Positions 16,768 through 26,125 of a stretch of DNA of 64,000 nt are shown in pieces. The notes under the pieces are model-generated. The model was not told where the DNA came from, did not search any database, and worked only from the letters and a program-made list of their open reading frames with translations. The translations under genes and the position numbers were made by a program. Position 1 is the first letter of the stretch; the number at the start of each line of letters is the position of its first letter. Location of the stretch: the NCBI GenBank assembly GCA_900769985.1, contig CAAGIS010000067.1, positions 22,624-86,623 of the forward strand, written 5' to 3'. The DNA comes from Spirochaetia bacterium (GTDB taxonomy: Bacteria > Spirochaetota > Spirochaetia > Treponematales > Treponemataceae).

Positions 16768-18539
16768 TACAGGGCAGAATAACACGTATTTCAGGTCCTA
16801 TTGTTTATGCAGACGGACTTGAAGGCTGCGGTCTTTATGATGTAGTAAATGTAGGTAAAAATAAGCTCATTGGCGAAATAATCCGTCAGAATGAAGGCAA
16901 GGCTGTAATTCAAGTTTATGAAGATGATACAGGAATGGAAATCGGTGAAGCCGTTGAATGTACAGAAGCCCCTCTTTCTTTGACTTTAGGTCCTGGACTT
17001 GTAGGTACTATTTACGATGGAATTCAGCGTCCGTTGAAGCAGATGTATGAAGATAAAGGTGCTTTTCTTTTGCCGGGACAGAGGACTTCTCCGCTTGATA
17101 TGGAAAAAATGTGGAATTTTGAAGCTGCCATCGGTATTACTGACGGGACTGAAATAAAGAGAGGAATGGTACTCGGAACTGTAAAAGAAACAGATTCAAT
17201 AACTCATTCGATAATGGTTCCTCCTTATATAAAGGGAACATACCTTAAGGAATTTAAAGGCAGCGGGTCTTATACAGTAAAAGATGTAATTGCACTGACT
17301 GACCTTGATGAACAGATAAAACTTTCTCAAGTATGGCCTGTACGAAAACCTCGTCCTTATGCAGAAAAACTTAGCGTAACTGAACCTCTGCTTACAGGTC
17401 AGCGCGTTATTGACGTGTTCTTTCCGTTGTCAAAAGGAGGAACTGCTGCAATTCCGGGTGGTTTTGGAACGGGGAAAACGATGACACAGCATGCTGTTGC
17501 AAAATGGTGTGATGCAGATTTAATCATTTATATCGGATGTGGAGAACGCGGAAATGAGATGACAGACGTTCTTACAGAATTTCCTGAACTGATTGACCCG
17601 CGAACAAACCGTTCCCTTATGGAACGTACTATATTGATTGCAAATACTTCAAATATGCCTGTAGCTGCCCGTGAAGTTTCGCTTTATTCAGGAATTACGC
17701 TTGCAGAGTATTATCGCGATATGGGAATGGCAGTTGCAATTATGGCAGATTCTACAAGCCGCTGGGCAGAAGCCTTGCGTGAGCTTTCTGGCCGTATGGA
17801 AGAAATGCCTGCTGAAGAAGGATTCCCGGCTTATTTGCCGACAAGGCTTGCAGAGTTTTATGAACGTGCCGGTCGTATTACATCTTTGTGTAATAAAGAA
17901 GGCAGTGTTTCTGTTATCGGGGCTGTTTCGCCTCCGGGAGGAGATTTTTCAGAGCCTGTAACTCAGCATACAAAACGCTTTATTAGGTGTTTCTGGGCAT
18001 TAAACCGCGAGCTTGCAAATGCCCGGCATTATCCTGCAATCAGTTGGATAGAATCTTATTCAGAGTATGCAGAAGAAGTAAGGGCATGGTGGGAAAAGAC
18101 GAATCCTGATTGGGCAGATGTACGTTATAAAGCTCTGGAACTTTTAAAGAAAGAACAGAAACTTGAACAGATTGTACGCCTTATCGGACCTGATGCATTG
18201 CCAGATTCTGAGCGCCTTGTACTTACTGTTGCCGAAATGATGAAAAATGGCTTTTTGCAGCAGAATGCTTTTGATGATACAGATGCGTATTGCTGTGTTG
18301 AAAAACAGATAAAGATTCTCGTTTTGATAATGAAGTTCTACAACAAGGCAGTTGCTGTCATAAAAGCAGGCGCTCCTCTTGCAAAAGTAGTTTCATTAAG
18401 TTGCCGTGAAAAAATTATAAGAATAAAATCTCTTGTAAAAAATGATGAGATGAATAAAATTGCAGAAATTGAAAATCTCCTTGATGAAGAATTCTCTTCT
18501 CTTGAGCGTATTTATCAAGTAACGGAGGCTGTCGTATGA
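16764..18539 (+). CDS. atpA: V-type ATPase catalytic subunit A
   Basis: A 591-residue catalytic subunit. The N-terminal beta-barrel (MIQGRITRISGPIVYADGL), the family-specific bulge domain and the nucleotide-binding domain are present, with P-loop GGFGTGKT at residues 232-239. IYIGCGERGNEMTDVL contains the catalytic glutamate. The arginine-finger partner lies in subunit B. Normal length; overlaps subunit B by ATGA. Confidence 0.97.
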   Translation: MIQGRITRISGPIVYADGLEGCGLYDVVNVGKNKLIGEIIRQNEGKAVIQVYEDDTGMEIGEAVECTEAPLSLTLGPGLVGTIYDGIQRPLKQMYEDKGAFLLPGQRTSPLDMEKMWNFEAAIGITDGTEIKRGMVLGTVKETDSITHSIMVPPYIKGTYLKEFKGSGSYTVKDVIALTDLDEQIKLSQVWPVRKPRPYAEKLSVTEPLLTGQRVIDVFFPLSKGGTAAIPGGFGTGKTMTQHAVAKWCDADLIIYIGCGERGNEMTDVLTEFPELIDPRTNRSLMERTILIANTSNMPVAAREVSLYSGITLAEYYRDMGMAVAIMADSTSRWAEALRELSGRMEEMPAEEGFPAYLPTRLAEFYERAGRITSLCNKEGSVSVIGAVSPPGGDFSEPVTQHTKRFIRCFWALNRELANARHYPAISWIESYSEYAEEVRAWWEKTNPDWADVRYKALELLKKEQKLEQIVRLIGPDALPDSERLVLTVAEMMKNGFLQQNAFDDTDAYCCVEKQIKILVLIMKFYNKAVAVIKAGAPLAKVVSLSCREKIIRIKSLVKNDEMNKIAEIENLLDEEFSSLERIYQVTEAVV

Positions 18540-19948
18540 AAGGTGTAGAATATCGTGGCATAAAATCTGTTGACGGACCGATTGTTGCTGTAAAACGTTC
18601 AGAAAGAGTTTCGTTTAATGAAACAGTCTATGTCCGCGACCGTTTTGGCGAAAAGAGAACAGGGCGTGTAATTGACCTTTCAGACGATGTTGCAGTCGTT
18701 CAGATATTTGGTACTACAACAGGAATTGACTTAAAGGATTCTACTGTAGAATTTCTTGAAGAACCTCTTGAACTGAGAGTCGGACCTGATTTACTCGGCC
18801 GTATTTTTAACGGACTTGGAGAACCGATTGACGGATTTCCGCAGATTGTTTCGTCAGAGAAAATAAACGTAAACGGAAATCCGATAAATCCGTATGCGCG
18901 CATTTATCCGAGGGATTTCATTCAGACTGGTATTTCTTCTATCGATGGAATGAATACGTTAATCCGCGGACAAAAGCTTCCGATTTTTTCTGGCAATGGA
19001 CTTCCGCATAACAGACTTGCAGCACAGATTATCAGACAGGCAAAACTAAGGTCGAGCGATGACCAGTTTGTAATGGTATTTGCAGGAATGGGTATTAAAT
19101 ATGACGTTGCAAGGTTTTTCCGCGATACGTTTGAAGAATCTGGCGTACTGTCAAAAGTTGTAATGTTTCAGTCACTTGCAGATAGCCCTTCGATTGAACG
19201 CATTATTACTCCTCGCTGTGCACTGACTGCCGCAGAATACCTTGCTTATGAAAAAGGCATGCACGTACTTGTCGTATTGACAGATATGACAAACTATTGC
19301 GAAGCATTGCGTGAGATTTCGACAACTCGAGGCGAAGTTCCGGGAAGAAAAGGATATCCTGGTTATCTGTATTCAGACCTTGCAGAAATTTATGAGAGGG
19401 CAGGGCGAATACAGGGCTCTGAAGGTTCTATTACACAGATTCCTATTTTGACAATGCCGAACGATGATATAAGCCATCCGATTCCTGACCTTACAGGATA
19501 CATTACAGAAGGTCAGATTGTTCTTGATAGGGAACTTTCGCAAAAGGGAATGTATCCGCCTGTTGCAGGACTTCCTTCTTTGAGCCGTTTGATGAAAGAC
19601 GGTATCGGTAAGGGAATGACGCGCGAAGACCATGCAAACGTTTCAAGTCAGCTTTTTGCGTCATATTCAAAAGTAAAGTCTATAAGAAACCTTGCTGCAA
19701 TCATCGGTGAAGAAGAACTTTCAAGTATTGACAGACTCTATTTGAAATTTGGCGAAGCATTTGAACAGAAGTTTTTGACTCAGGGCGAATACGAAAACCG
19801 TTCGATTGAAGAAACTCTTGACATCGGCTGGCGAGTGCTTAAGATGCTCCCTGTTGATGAACTTGTGCGTATTACACCGGATTTGATAGAAAAATATCTT
19901 CCTAAAGATGAAACGGAAGATTCTGGCATAATAAAAGTAAAGGCGTAA
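18536..19948 (+). CDS. atpB: V-type ATPase regulatory subunit B
   Basis: A 470-residue non-catalytic partner of subunit A. It has the beta-barrel start VEYRGIKSVDGPIVAVKRSE, a degenerate P-loop region (IFSGNGLPHNRLAAQIIRQA, no GKT), and LTDMTNYCEALREIST and GRKGYPGYLYSDLAEIYERA, the conserved blocks at the interface. Length is usual. Starts inside the end of subunit A (ATGA overlap). Confidence 0.97.
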   Translation: MKGVEYRGIKSVDGPIVAVKRSERVSFNETVYVRDRFGEKRTGRVIDLSDDVAVVQIFGTTTGIDLKDSTVEFLEEPLELRVGPDLLGRIFNGLGEPIDGFPQIVSSEKINVNGNPINPYARIYPRDFIQTGISSIDGMNTLIRGQKLPIFSGNGLPHNRLAAQIIRQAKLRSSDDQFVMVFAGMGIKYDVARFFRDTFEESGVLSKVVMFQSLADSPSIERIITPRCALTAAEYLAYEKGMHVLVVLTDMTNYCEALREISTTRGEVPGRKGYPGYLYSDLAEIYERAGRIQGSEGSITQIPILTMPNDDISHPIPDLTGYITEGQIVLDRELSQKGMYPPVAGLPSLSRLMKDGIGKGMTREDHANVSSQLFASYSKVKSIRNLAAIIGEEELSSIDRLYLKFGEAFEQKFLTQGEYENRSIEETLDIGWRVLKMLPVDELVRITPDLIEKYLPKDETEDSGIIKVKA

Positions 19949-19951
19949 AAT

Positions 19952-20572
19952 ATGGCTAAGCTGAACGTTGCCCCGACAAAATCAAATCTTCTGTCAATGA
20001 AAGAACAGCTTACTGTTTCAAAAGACGGATATGACCTTCTTGAACAGAAACGCGAAATTCTTGTAATGGAATTAATGCACATGGTCGAAAAGGTTAAGCT
20101 TCTTGAACATAAGATTGATGACCTTATTGCAAAGGCTTATCCGTCATTAAAAAATATGCTCATGCAGTTTGGCGGTGACAGAGTTGAACAGATGGCTGAT
20201 GCGGTAAAATATGATTTTGTAATAAAAGACAAGCAGGCGACTATTGCCGGAATGACTTTTCCTACGATTGACATCACGCTGCCTGAAAAACAGCTTTTTT
20301 ATTCTTTTATGGGAACATCGTCTTCGTGCGATCAGGTCATTTCTTATTTTTTTGAACTGCTCAAGCTTTTGACAGACATGGCTTCTATACGTACAATCGT
20401 ATGGCGTCTTGCCAGAGAAGTAAAAAAGACACAGCGGCGTGTAAATGCTCTTGATAAAATGGTAATTCCTCAGTCTCAGGAAACAGTACGTTATATTGAA
20501 AGTGTTCTTGAAGAAAGGGATCGTGAAAATGTTTTTGTTCTGAAGGCTTTAAAAAACCGTAAAAATAGCTAA
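19952..20572 (+). CDS. atpD: V-type ATPase subunit D (central shaft)
   Basis: A 206-residue protein of two long helices, NVAPTKSNLLSMKEQLTVSK at the N-terminus and RRVNALDKMVIPQSQETVRY near the C-terminus, the signature of subunit D. It starts 3 bp after the subunit B stop. Last structural gene of the operon. Confidence 0.94.
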   Translation: MAKLNVAPTKSNLLSMKEQLTVSKDGYDLLEQKREILVMELMHMVEKVKLLEHKIDDLIAKAYPSLKNMLMQFGGDRVEQMADAVKYDFVIKDKQATIAGMTFPTIDITLPEKQLFYSFMGTSSSCDQVISYFFELLKLLTDMASIRTIVWRLAREVKKTQRRVNALDKMVIPQSQETVRYIESVLEERDRENVFVLKALKNRKNS

Positions 20573-20591
20573 TTGGTAAGGATGGTGTATT

Positions 20592-21098
20592 ATGAGCAAG
20601 AGTCTGTTAAAGAATATTGTAGTTGCAGTTAACGGTTCTCAAAGTTCCATTCATGCAGCAATGTATGGAATTATTCTTGCTAAACAGCAAAAGGTTAATT
20701 TAAAATTTGTTTATGTTGTTGATACGGCAACGATTAAGCGCCTTTCATTAGGACATTTTCTTGTTGCAGAGGAAAGTTCTATGTATGAACAAAGCCTTTC
20801 GCATGACGGTGAGAAATATCTTGATTATGTAATTAAGCTTGCAAAAGATAAAGGTATAAAAGCAACTGGGGAACTTCGAAAAGGTTCAGTCTGTCTTGAA
20901 GTCATAAATTCCGTGAGGGAGTTTAGTGCAGAACTTTTGCTTTTGGGTGGTGGAAGCATTTTAAATACGCGAAGTTTTTCATGGGAGAATACGAATAATT
21001 CTCTTGAACTTGCAAGCCGCGAAATCATTGCAAATGCGCCTTGTTCTGTTGTTGTCGTAAGAGAGCCTGAGATTGAACTTTTATATAAGCAGCTGTAA
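20592..21098 (+). CDS. Universal stress protein (UspA family)
   Basis: A 168-residue Usp-fold protein starting KSLLKNIVVAVNGSQSSIHA, with the C-terminal block ELLLLGGGSILNTRS and IIANAPCSVVVVRE. The usual ATP-binding pattern G-x2-G-x9-G-S is only partly matched, so nucleotide binding is uncertain. It lies 19 bp after the V-ATPase D subunit with its own AAGGA, so it is probably co-transcribed and may respond to energy state (inference). Confidence 0.82.
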   Translation: MSKSLLKNIVVAVNGSQSSIHAAMYGIILAKQQKVNLKFVYVVDTATIKRLSLGHFLVAEESSMYEQSLSHDGEKYLDYVIKLAKDKGIKATGELRKGSVCLEVINSVREFSAELLLLGGGSILNTRSFSWENTNNSLELASREIIANAPCSVVVVREPEIELLYKQL

Positions 21099-21112
21099 AT
21101 AAAGAATTTCTT

Positions 21113-21874
21113 ATGGAAAACTACTATAAAATTCTCGGTGTTGAAAAGAATGCGACATTATCAGAAATACGTCGTGCATATCGAAAAAAAGCAAAAGAGC
21201 TGCATCCTGATAAATCTGGTACGCATGAAACGTCTGCTGATTTTTTAAAAGTTGTAAATGCTTACAAAATTCTTTCTGATTCAAAAAGCCGCTCGATTTT
21301 TGATTCTTCTTTTTTTGTTCATTCTGCTGTTTTTGAAAAACGAAAATCAACTTTTGATTACCGCACCTGGCTTTTGGAACGTACTGACGACGAAAGCCGT
21401 GCAAAGCTTATTTTTTTTGACCTGCTTCATAACAGGGAAGATGATGCCGTAAATGAATTTAAAAAGATGAATATGGAGCATCCGGCATTTAGTTTGAAAC
21501 ATTGGTTTACACGTGAAAATTTTATGGACTATGGTTTTATTCTTTCTGAGGAACTTGTTCTTCGGGGAGAATATTACGATGCCTTTTTGCTTTTGGAGCA
21601 GATTATCAAAATGGAATACAGTTTTGATTATTTCAGATTATTCTTTCCGGAAGTAATTGCGTTTACAAAGAATATTTTGCGTACAAAACTTGACGGCATA
21701 ATAAATGATGAACTTGCTCTTGATGTTTATGAACGCGCACTTGAACTTGAATTTGGTGCAAAAGATGATGCCTTTTTTTTAGAAAAAATGGCACAGATAT
21801 ATAAGAGAATCGGAGATGAAACTACATCTCTGATTTGCTCTGAAGAAGCAAAAAAAATTTTACGCAGTATATAA
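21113..21874 (+). CDS. J-domain protein of unknown role
   Basis: A 253-residue protein with an N-terminal J domain (residues about 2-65: YYKILGVEKNATLSEIRRAY, HPD intact in KELHPDKSG), able in principle to stimulate an Hsp70 ATPase. The rest lacks the Gly/Phe and zinc-finger regions of DnaJ; it is helical, charged and TPR-like (FDLLHNREDDAVNEFKKM, DALDVYERALELEFGAKDD-like segments), so it is a class C type. It follows the stress protein by 14 bp without a strong ribosome-binding site. Confidence 0.8.
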   Translation: MENYYKILGVEKNATLSEIRRAYRKKAKELHPDKSGTHETSADFLKVVNAYKILSDSKSRSIFDSSFFVHSAVFEKRKSTFDYRTWLLERTDDESRAKLIFFDLLHNREDDAVNEFKKMNMEHPAFSLKHWFTRENFMDYGFILSEELVLRGEYYDAFLLLEQIIKMEYSFDYFRLFFPEVIAFTKNILRTKLDGIINDELALDVYERALELEFGAKDDAFFLEKMAQIYKRIGDETTSLICSEEAKKILRSI

Positions 21875-21903
21875 ATGCATTGCAAAATGCTTAGGGGATA
21901 AAA

Positions 21904-22656
21904 ATGATTCGATTAAAAAATGAAGACGAAATTAACGGTATAAGAAAAAGCTGTCATCTTCTGGCAGATATGTTTAAAGCGGTGATTCCACAGGTAAAAG
22001 CGGGAATGTCGACAAAGGAACTTGATGATTTATGCAAAAAATTTATCATAGCTCATGGTGGAAAACCTGCCTGGTACAGAGAGAATTTTCCTGGTGCTGC
22101 ATGCATCAGCATAAATGATGAGGTTATACACGGAATCCCGTCAAAAAAACGGATTATCAAAGACGGTGACATCGTAAGCATTGACGTTGGTATTGACCTT
22201 GACGGGTATATTTCTGATTCAACACATTCCGTTCTTGTCGGAAACGTAGATTCAAAAATAAGGAAACTTGACGAAGTTACTCTTGAATGTCTTAAAGCCG
22301 GAATCGAAGCTTGCCGTGTAGGGAACAGAATAAAAGACATTTCAAAAGCAGTTTATGATATTGCTTCAAGACATGGCTACGGTGTTGTTTATGATTATTG
22401 CGGACACGGAGTAGGACTTGATGTTCACGAAGACCCGAATATTCCGAATGTAGTTGACTGGGGCGGTGCAAATCCGAGGATCCAATCAGGAATGGTTCTT
22501 GCAATTGAACCGATGATAAATCTAGGAACGGCCGATGTTGTTCTTGCAGACGATGACTGGACTGTCCTTACTGCCGACGGGCTCCCTTCTGCGCATGAGG
22601 AACATACAGTAGCCGTTTTTGCTGACCATACAGAAATTTTAACTGCTTTAGACTGA
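21904..22656 (+). CDS. map: Methionine aminopeptidase type I
   Basis: A 250-residue metalloenzyme that removes the initiator methionine. The metal ligands are visible in family context: SIDVGIDLDGYISDSTHS (two Asp), CGHGVGLDVHEDPNIPN (His), LAIEPMINLG (Glu) and SAHEEHTVAV (Glu). No N-terminal extension. Starts at ATG 21904 after GGGGATAAAA. Confidence 0.96.
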   Translation: MIRLKNEDEINGIRKSCHLLADMFKAVIPQVKAGMSTKELDDLCKKFIIAHGGKPAWYRENFPGAACISINDEVIHGIPSKKRIIKDGDIVSIDVGIDLDGYISDSTHSVLVGNVDSKIRKLDEVTLECLKAGIEACRVGNRIKDISKAVYDIASRHGYGVVYDYCGHGVGLDVHEDPNIPNVVDWGGANPRIQSGMVLAIEPMINLGTADVVLADDDWTVLTADGLPSAHEEHTVAVFADHTEILTALD

Positions 22657-22770
22657 TATTTTTTTTGTAACACTTTTAAAGGTTTTGTTATTATATTTAT
22701 ATATAACAAGAGTGCTAAAACGAATTAACAAAAATAGCAGTCTGGATTAATAAAACTGGAGGTCAGAATT

Positions 22771-24267
22771 TTGAAAAAGAACCTTAAATACATTATCGGC
22801 TGTGCAACAGTTGCAGTTCTTGCATTTGTCGTAGTTTCATTTTCATGTACAGGAAAAAAAGACAGAGGAAGTGCAAATACAGCTTTTGCACAGACAAGAA
22901 GTTCCTCTGGTACAGGGGCAGTAAATGTTTCGCAGTCATCATTAAATATTATCGAAGCAATGCAGGATGTAAACCGTGCAATAAGCCGCGATGTCCTGCC
23001 GTCTGTAGTTGAACTTGACGTAGTAGAAACTAAAAAACGTGCAAAAAATCCGTTTGGTGACATTCCGTTCTTCTTTTTTGGAACACCGCGTAATGATAAT
23101 AATCAGGAAGAATACAAAGAAGCAGGTCTTGGCTCTGGCGTAATTATTAGGCGCAATGGAAATACTTTTTATGTTTTGACGAATAATCACGTTGCAGGCT
23201 CTGCTACAGAAATCTCTGTAAAATTGAATGACGGCAGAAAGTTTGACGGAAAACTTGTAGGTTCTGACAGCAGAATGGATATTGCTCTTGTTTCGTTTGA
23301 AACATCAGACAAAGAGATTCCTCTTGCAGTTCTTGGTGATTCTGATTCCGTGCAGCCTGGAGATATCTGTTATGCAATGGGTGCTCCATTAGGATACAGT
23401 CAGTCAGTTACATGGGGAATTGTTTCTGCAACAGGAAGGTCTGGGGATGGAATCGGAAATATCAACGATTTTATTCAGACTGATGCAGCAATCAATCAAG
23501 GAAACTCTGGCGGACCTCTTTTGAATATTTACGGCGAAGTCATCGGAATTAATACCTGGATTGCATCTACTGGTACAGGTGGAAGTGTAGGTCTTGGTTT
23601 TGCAATTCCTATTAATAACGTAAAGCGTGCAATAGATGAATTTATTGCAGACGGAAAAATTACTTACGGCTGGATTGGTGTAAGCCTGACAGATGTTAAG
23701 GATGAATATAAAAAATCTTTGGGAATTGAAGATGTTGAAGGTGCTTTTGCTTCTCAGGTATTTATCGGAAGCCCTGCACAGAAAGGCGGAATTCAGGCTG
23801 GAGATTATATTATTGAGCTTAACGGAAACAAAGTTAAATCTGTTGACCAGCTTGTGCGCGATGTTGCAGTTCTTAAAGCAGGTGAAAAGTCGAAGTTCAA
23901 GTTAATCCGTGGCGGCAAGACAATCGAAGTTACTGTTACAGTTGAAAAACGAAAAGAAGACATTTCTTCTGATGATTCAAAACTGTGGCCTGGCTTTGTT
24001 GCGCTTCCTCTTACAGATGAAGTCAGAAAACAGCTTAAAGTTGATGACGATGTAAAAGGCGTTGCAATTACAAATGTTATGCCGAAAACACCTGCCGCAG
24101 CTTTGAGGCTTCAAAACGGGGATGTAATTACTGCAGTAAACGGAACAAAAGTAACTACACTTTCTGAGTTTTATAATGCAATGGATTTGACAAAGAATAA
24201 GTCAATTCAGTTTGACGTATGGAATGAAGCCGGAACAATTACGACAGGTTCATGGAAGATAAAATAA
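22771..24267 (+). CDS. HtrA/DegP-type periplasmic serine protease
   Basis: A 498-residue envelope protease for misfolded exported proteins. It has an N-terminal membrane segment or lipoprotein-like signal (CATVAVLAFVVVSFSCTG), a trypsin-like domain with triad His140 (TNNHVAG), Asp170 (SRMDIAL) and Ser246 (QGNSGGP), and two PDZ domains (about residues 300-390 and 410-490). A TTG start at 22771 has GGAGG upstream. The last 16 nt overlap the cyclo-ligase gene. A GAGTGCTAA half-site lies upstream at 22710-22718, but no full CIRCE. Confidence 0.95.
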   Translation: MKKNLKYIIGCATVAVLAFVVVSFSCTGKKDRGSANTAFAQTRSSSGTGAVNVSQSSLNIIEAMQDVNRAISRDVLPSVVELDVVETKKRAKNPFGDIPFFFFGTPRNDNNQEEYKEAGLGSGVIIRRNGNTFYVLTNNHVAGSATEISVKLNDGRKFDGKLVGSDSRMDIALVSFETSDKEIPLAVLGDSDSVQPGDICYAMGAPLGYSQSVTWGIVSATGRSGDGIGNINDFIQTDAAINQGNSGGPLLNIYGEVIGINTWIASTGTGGSVGLGFAIPINNVKRAIDEFIADGKITYGWIGVSLTDVKDEYKKSLGIEDVEGAFASQVFIGSPAQKGGIQAGDYIIELNGNKVKSVDQLVRDVAVLKAGEKSKFKLIRGGKTIEVTVTVEKRKEDISSDDSKLWPGFVALPLTDEVRKQLKVDDDVKGVAITNVMPKTPAAALRLQNGDVITAVNGTKVTTLSEFYNAMDLTKNKSIQFDVWNEAGTITTGSWKIK

Positions 24268-24914
24268 TAAATCTTGAATCAATAAAAAAGGCAAAAGCAG
24301 ATTTTAGAAAAGTTATGAAATCTGAAATTTCTGCTTTTGCTTCTGATGAGCAAAAAGTAATGGAAGCAAGTCAAAAAGCTTCAGCTTTATTTTTACAAAG
24401 TGAGTTTTATAAAAATGCTTCCCTTATTTTTGCATTTATTTCTGCCGGCTCTGAAATTCCTGTAATGCCGGTAATTCAAAAAGCTCTTCATGATAAAAAG
24501 CAAGTTGCAGTTCCTAGAATTATTTCTGGTACAAATTTAATGGAATTTTATTTTTTAGAAAATGCAGCGCTTGATGTTCAGACGGAAAAAGGTTCTTACG
24601 GAATTTTAGAGCCGAAGCAGTGGTTAAAAAAACTGGATGTAAATTCTATTTCTCAAAATGCGGTTATGCTTTTGCCGGGACTTGCGTTCAGTAAAGACGG
24701 AAAGAGGCTTGGAAAAGGGAAAGGTTTTTACGATATTTTTCTTGAAAGGCTGCTTAGAGAAAGCAAGCCATTTTTATTGACAGGAAAAAAAATCGGTTAC
24801 TGCTATTCAGTTCAGATTCAAAATGAAATTCCGTTTTGCGAAAATGATGTAAGTGTTGATTATGTCATAAGTGAAAACGGAATTATAAATTGCAAAGATT
24901 TTAGTCTTTGTTAA
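24252..24914 (+). CDS. 5-formyltetrahydrofolate cyclo-ligase
   Basis: A 220-residue ATP-dependent enzyme converting 5-formyl-THF to 5,10-methenyl-THF. The N-terminus shows KADFRKVMKSEIS and the substrate block GSEIPVMPVIQKAL. The signature MLLPGLAFSKDGKRLGKGKG with FYDIFLER is the ATP/folate loop. The start lies inside the end of htrA (16-nt overlap). Its end overlaps the convergent TPR gene by 14 bp. Confidence 0.88.
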   Translation: MEDKIINLESIKKAKADFRKVMKSEISAFASDEQKVMEASQKASALFLQSEFYKNASLIFAFISAGSEIPVMPVIQKALHDKKQVAVPRIISGTNLMEFYFLENAALDVQTEKGSYGILEPKQWLKKLDVNSISQNAVMLLPGLAFSKDGKRLGKGKGFYDIFLERLLRESKPFLLTGKKIGYCYSVQIQNEIPFCENDVSVDYVISENGIINCKDFSLC

Positions 24915-25752
24915 GTGATTCTGAAATGGTCGTAATCATCTGGTTTGCATTGCTGTTACCAGGGTAAATTAAAAGTGCCTTTTTGTACCATTCAATTGAA
25001 TTCTGCATGTCGCCGAGTTTGTAAAAGGCATAAGCAATTGCCGTCATAAAATTAAACCGTTCGAACAATTCAAAATAAAGATTTTCGTCAGAAAAATATT
25101 CTGACATTTTCTGATAGCCGCGCTTGTAATTTGCAAAAAATTCCGGTGCATATAAATCTTGTGCGTATTGATAATAATAAGCTCCTGCATTTTTTGGATC
25201 AAGTTTTATTGCCTTTTTTGCAATCGAAGCAACTTTTAAACCATTTGCAAAAAGATAAGCAGTATTTTTTACAGTGCAGTTTGAAGAAATGCACATCGTA
25301 TAAATAAGTTCTGCATCAGTTCCTGTTTTTAGTTTGAGTGCTTTTTTTGCATGTTCTATTCCGCTGTCAAAAAAATGCGCTGCCTGCAGTTTTTTTTGTT
25401 TTGCAGAAATGTCTGTATCTTTTGAATAGTCATTATTGTCCTGCATGCTTTTTATCTGCTGGATTTCTGACAAATCATAATCACCGATAATGCACATTCC
25501 GTAAAAAAAATCGCATCGTGCAAAGTGAACTTCTTTTTCATATTCACTGAATAAATCAGGTACAGATTCAACTGCATTTGCATAAAAAGTTTCTGCCTGA
25601 ATCATGGAAGTAATTTCGTTGTTGTAATATGAATGAATAAAAGCTGTAAGTTCATCTGTAAAAACAACTTCCCGTTTTTTTTCTTGGGCAAATAAAACTG
25701 AACTTAATTTTAATAAGCAGAAAAATAAAAAAAGACTTTTAAGTTTAAACAT
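24901..25752 (-). CDS. Exported TPR-repeat protein, unknown function
   Basis: A 283-residue protein with an N-terminal signal peptide (KSLFLFFCLLKLSSVLFAQ). Helical TPR-like repeats are seen near the middle (AHFFDSGIEHAKKALKLKTG) and C-terminus (FYKLGDMQNSIEWYKKALLI). Probably periplasmic and a binding partner rather than an enzyme. No specific family is recognised. Its stop overlaps that of the convergent cyclo-ligase gene. Confidence 0.6.
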   Translation of the reverse strand: MFKLKSLFLFFCLLKLSSVLFAQEKKREVVFTDELTAFIHSYYNNEITSMIQAETFYANAVESVPDLFSEYEKEVHFARCDFFYGMCIIGDYDLSEIQQIKSMQDNNDYSKDTDISAKQKKLQAAHFFDSGIEHAKKALKLKTGTDAELIYTMCISSNCTVKNTAYLFANGLKVASIAKKAIKLDPKNAGAYYYQYAQDLYAPEFFANYKRGYQKMSEYFSDENLYFELFERFNFMTAIAYAFYKLGDMQNSIEWYKKALLIYPGNSNANQMITTISESLNKD

Positions 25753-25831
25753 TTTTCAACACAACCATTGGTAATAATTTTTAAGATATTTTCTATATTA
25801 TCGATATGATGGAAAAATGTCAAAATACCGA

Positions 25832-26072
25832 ATATAGTTTTGCCTGTGAAAACTCGTAACGCGAGATAATCCAGTGCTGGTGATGGAGAGAAATTTGTGA
25901 ACGCCCAACATAGAGTTTTGCCTATGCAAAACTCGTAACGCGAGATAATCCAGTGCTGGTGAGGAAGAGAAATTTGTGAACGCCCAACATAGAGTTTTGC
26001 CTATGCAAAACTCGTAACGCGAGATAATCCAGTGTTGGTGAGGAGAAGAAATTTACGAGCGTTGAAAGATAT
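25832..26072. repeat. 79-bp tandem repeat, three copies
   Basis: This fills most of the gap between the TPR gene and thrH. A 79-bp unit is repeated with constant phase: CTCGTAACG occurs at 25853, 25932 and 26011. Each unit contains a hairpin (GAGTTTTGC, loop CTAT, GCAAAACTC), a shorter CTCG-TAACG-CGAG hairpin sharing the CTC, and an interrupted palindrome CCAGTGCTGG (CCAGTGTTGG in copy 3). Copy 1 has one deleted base and changes in its first stem. Copy 3 decays after AAATTT. No reading frame crosses it and there are no CRISPR-like spacers. Function unknown. Confidence 0.85.
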
Positions 26073-26090
26073 TCCTTCTTATGATATTAT
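26062..26090 (+). promoter_or_regulatory. Promoter for thrH
   Basis: TTGAAA (26062-26067) and TATTAT (26085-26090) are 17 bp apart, about 35 bp before the thrH ATG, at the right edge of the tandem repeat. Confidence 0.55.
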
Positions 26091-26125
26091 TCAGAGTTAT
26101 AAAACTGAATGAATAGGTGATTTAT

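Noticed and set aside
22710..22718. GAGTGCTAA upstream of the HtrA gene, as a CIRCE heat-shock operator
   Set aside because: Only one half-site is present; the expected TTAGCACTC 9 bp upstream is absent.
25832..26072. The 79-bp tandem array as a CRISPR
   Set aside because: The copies abut without unique spacers, the unit is too long, and no cas genes are near.
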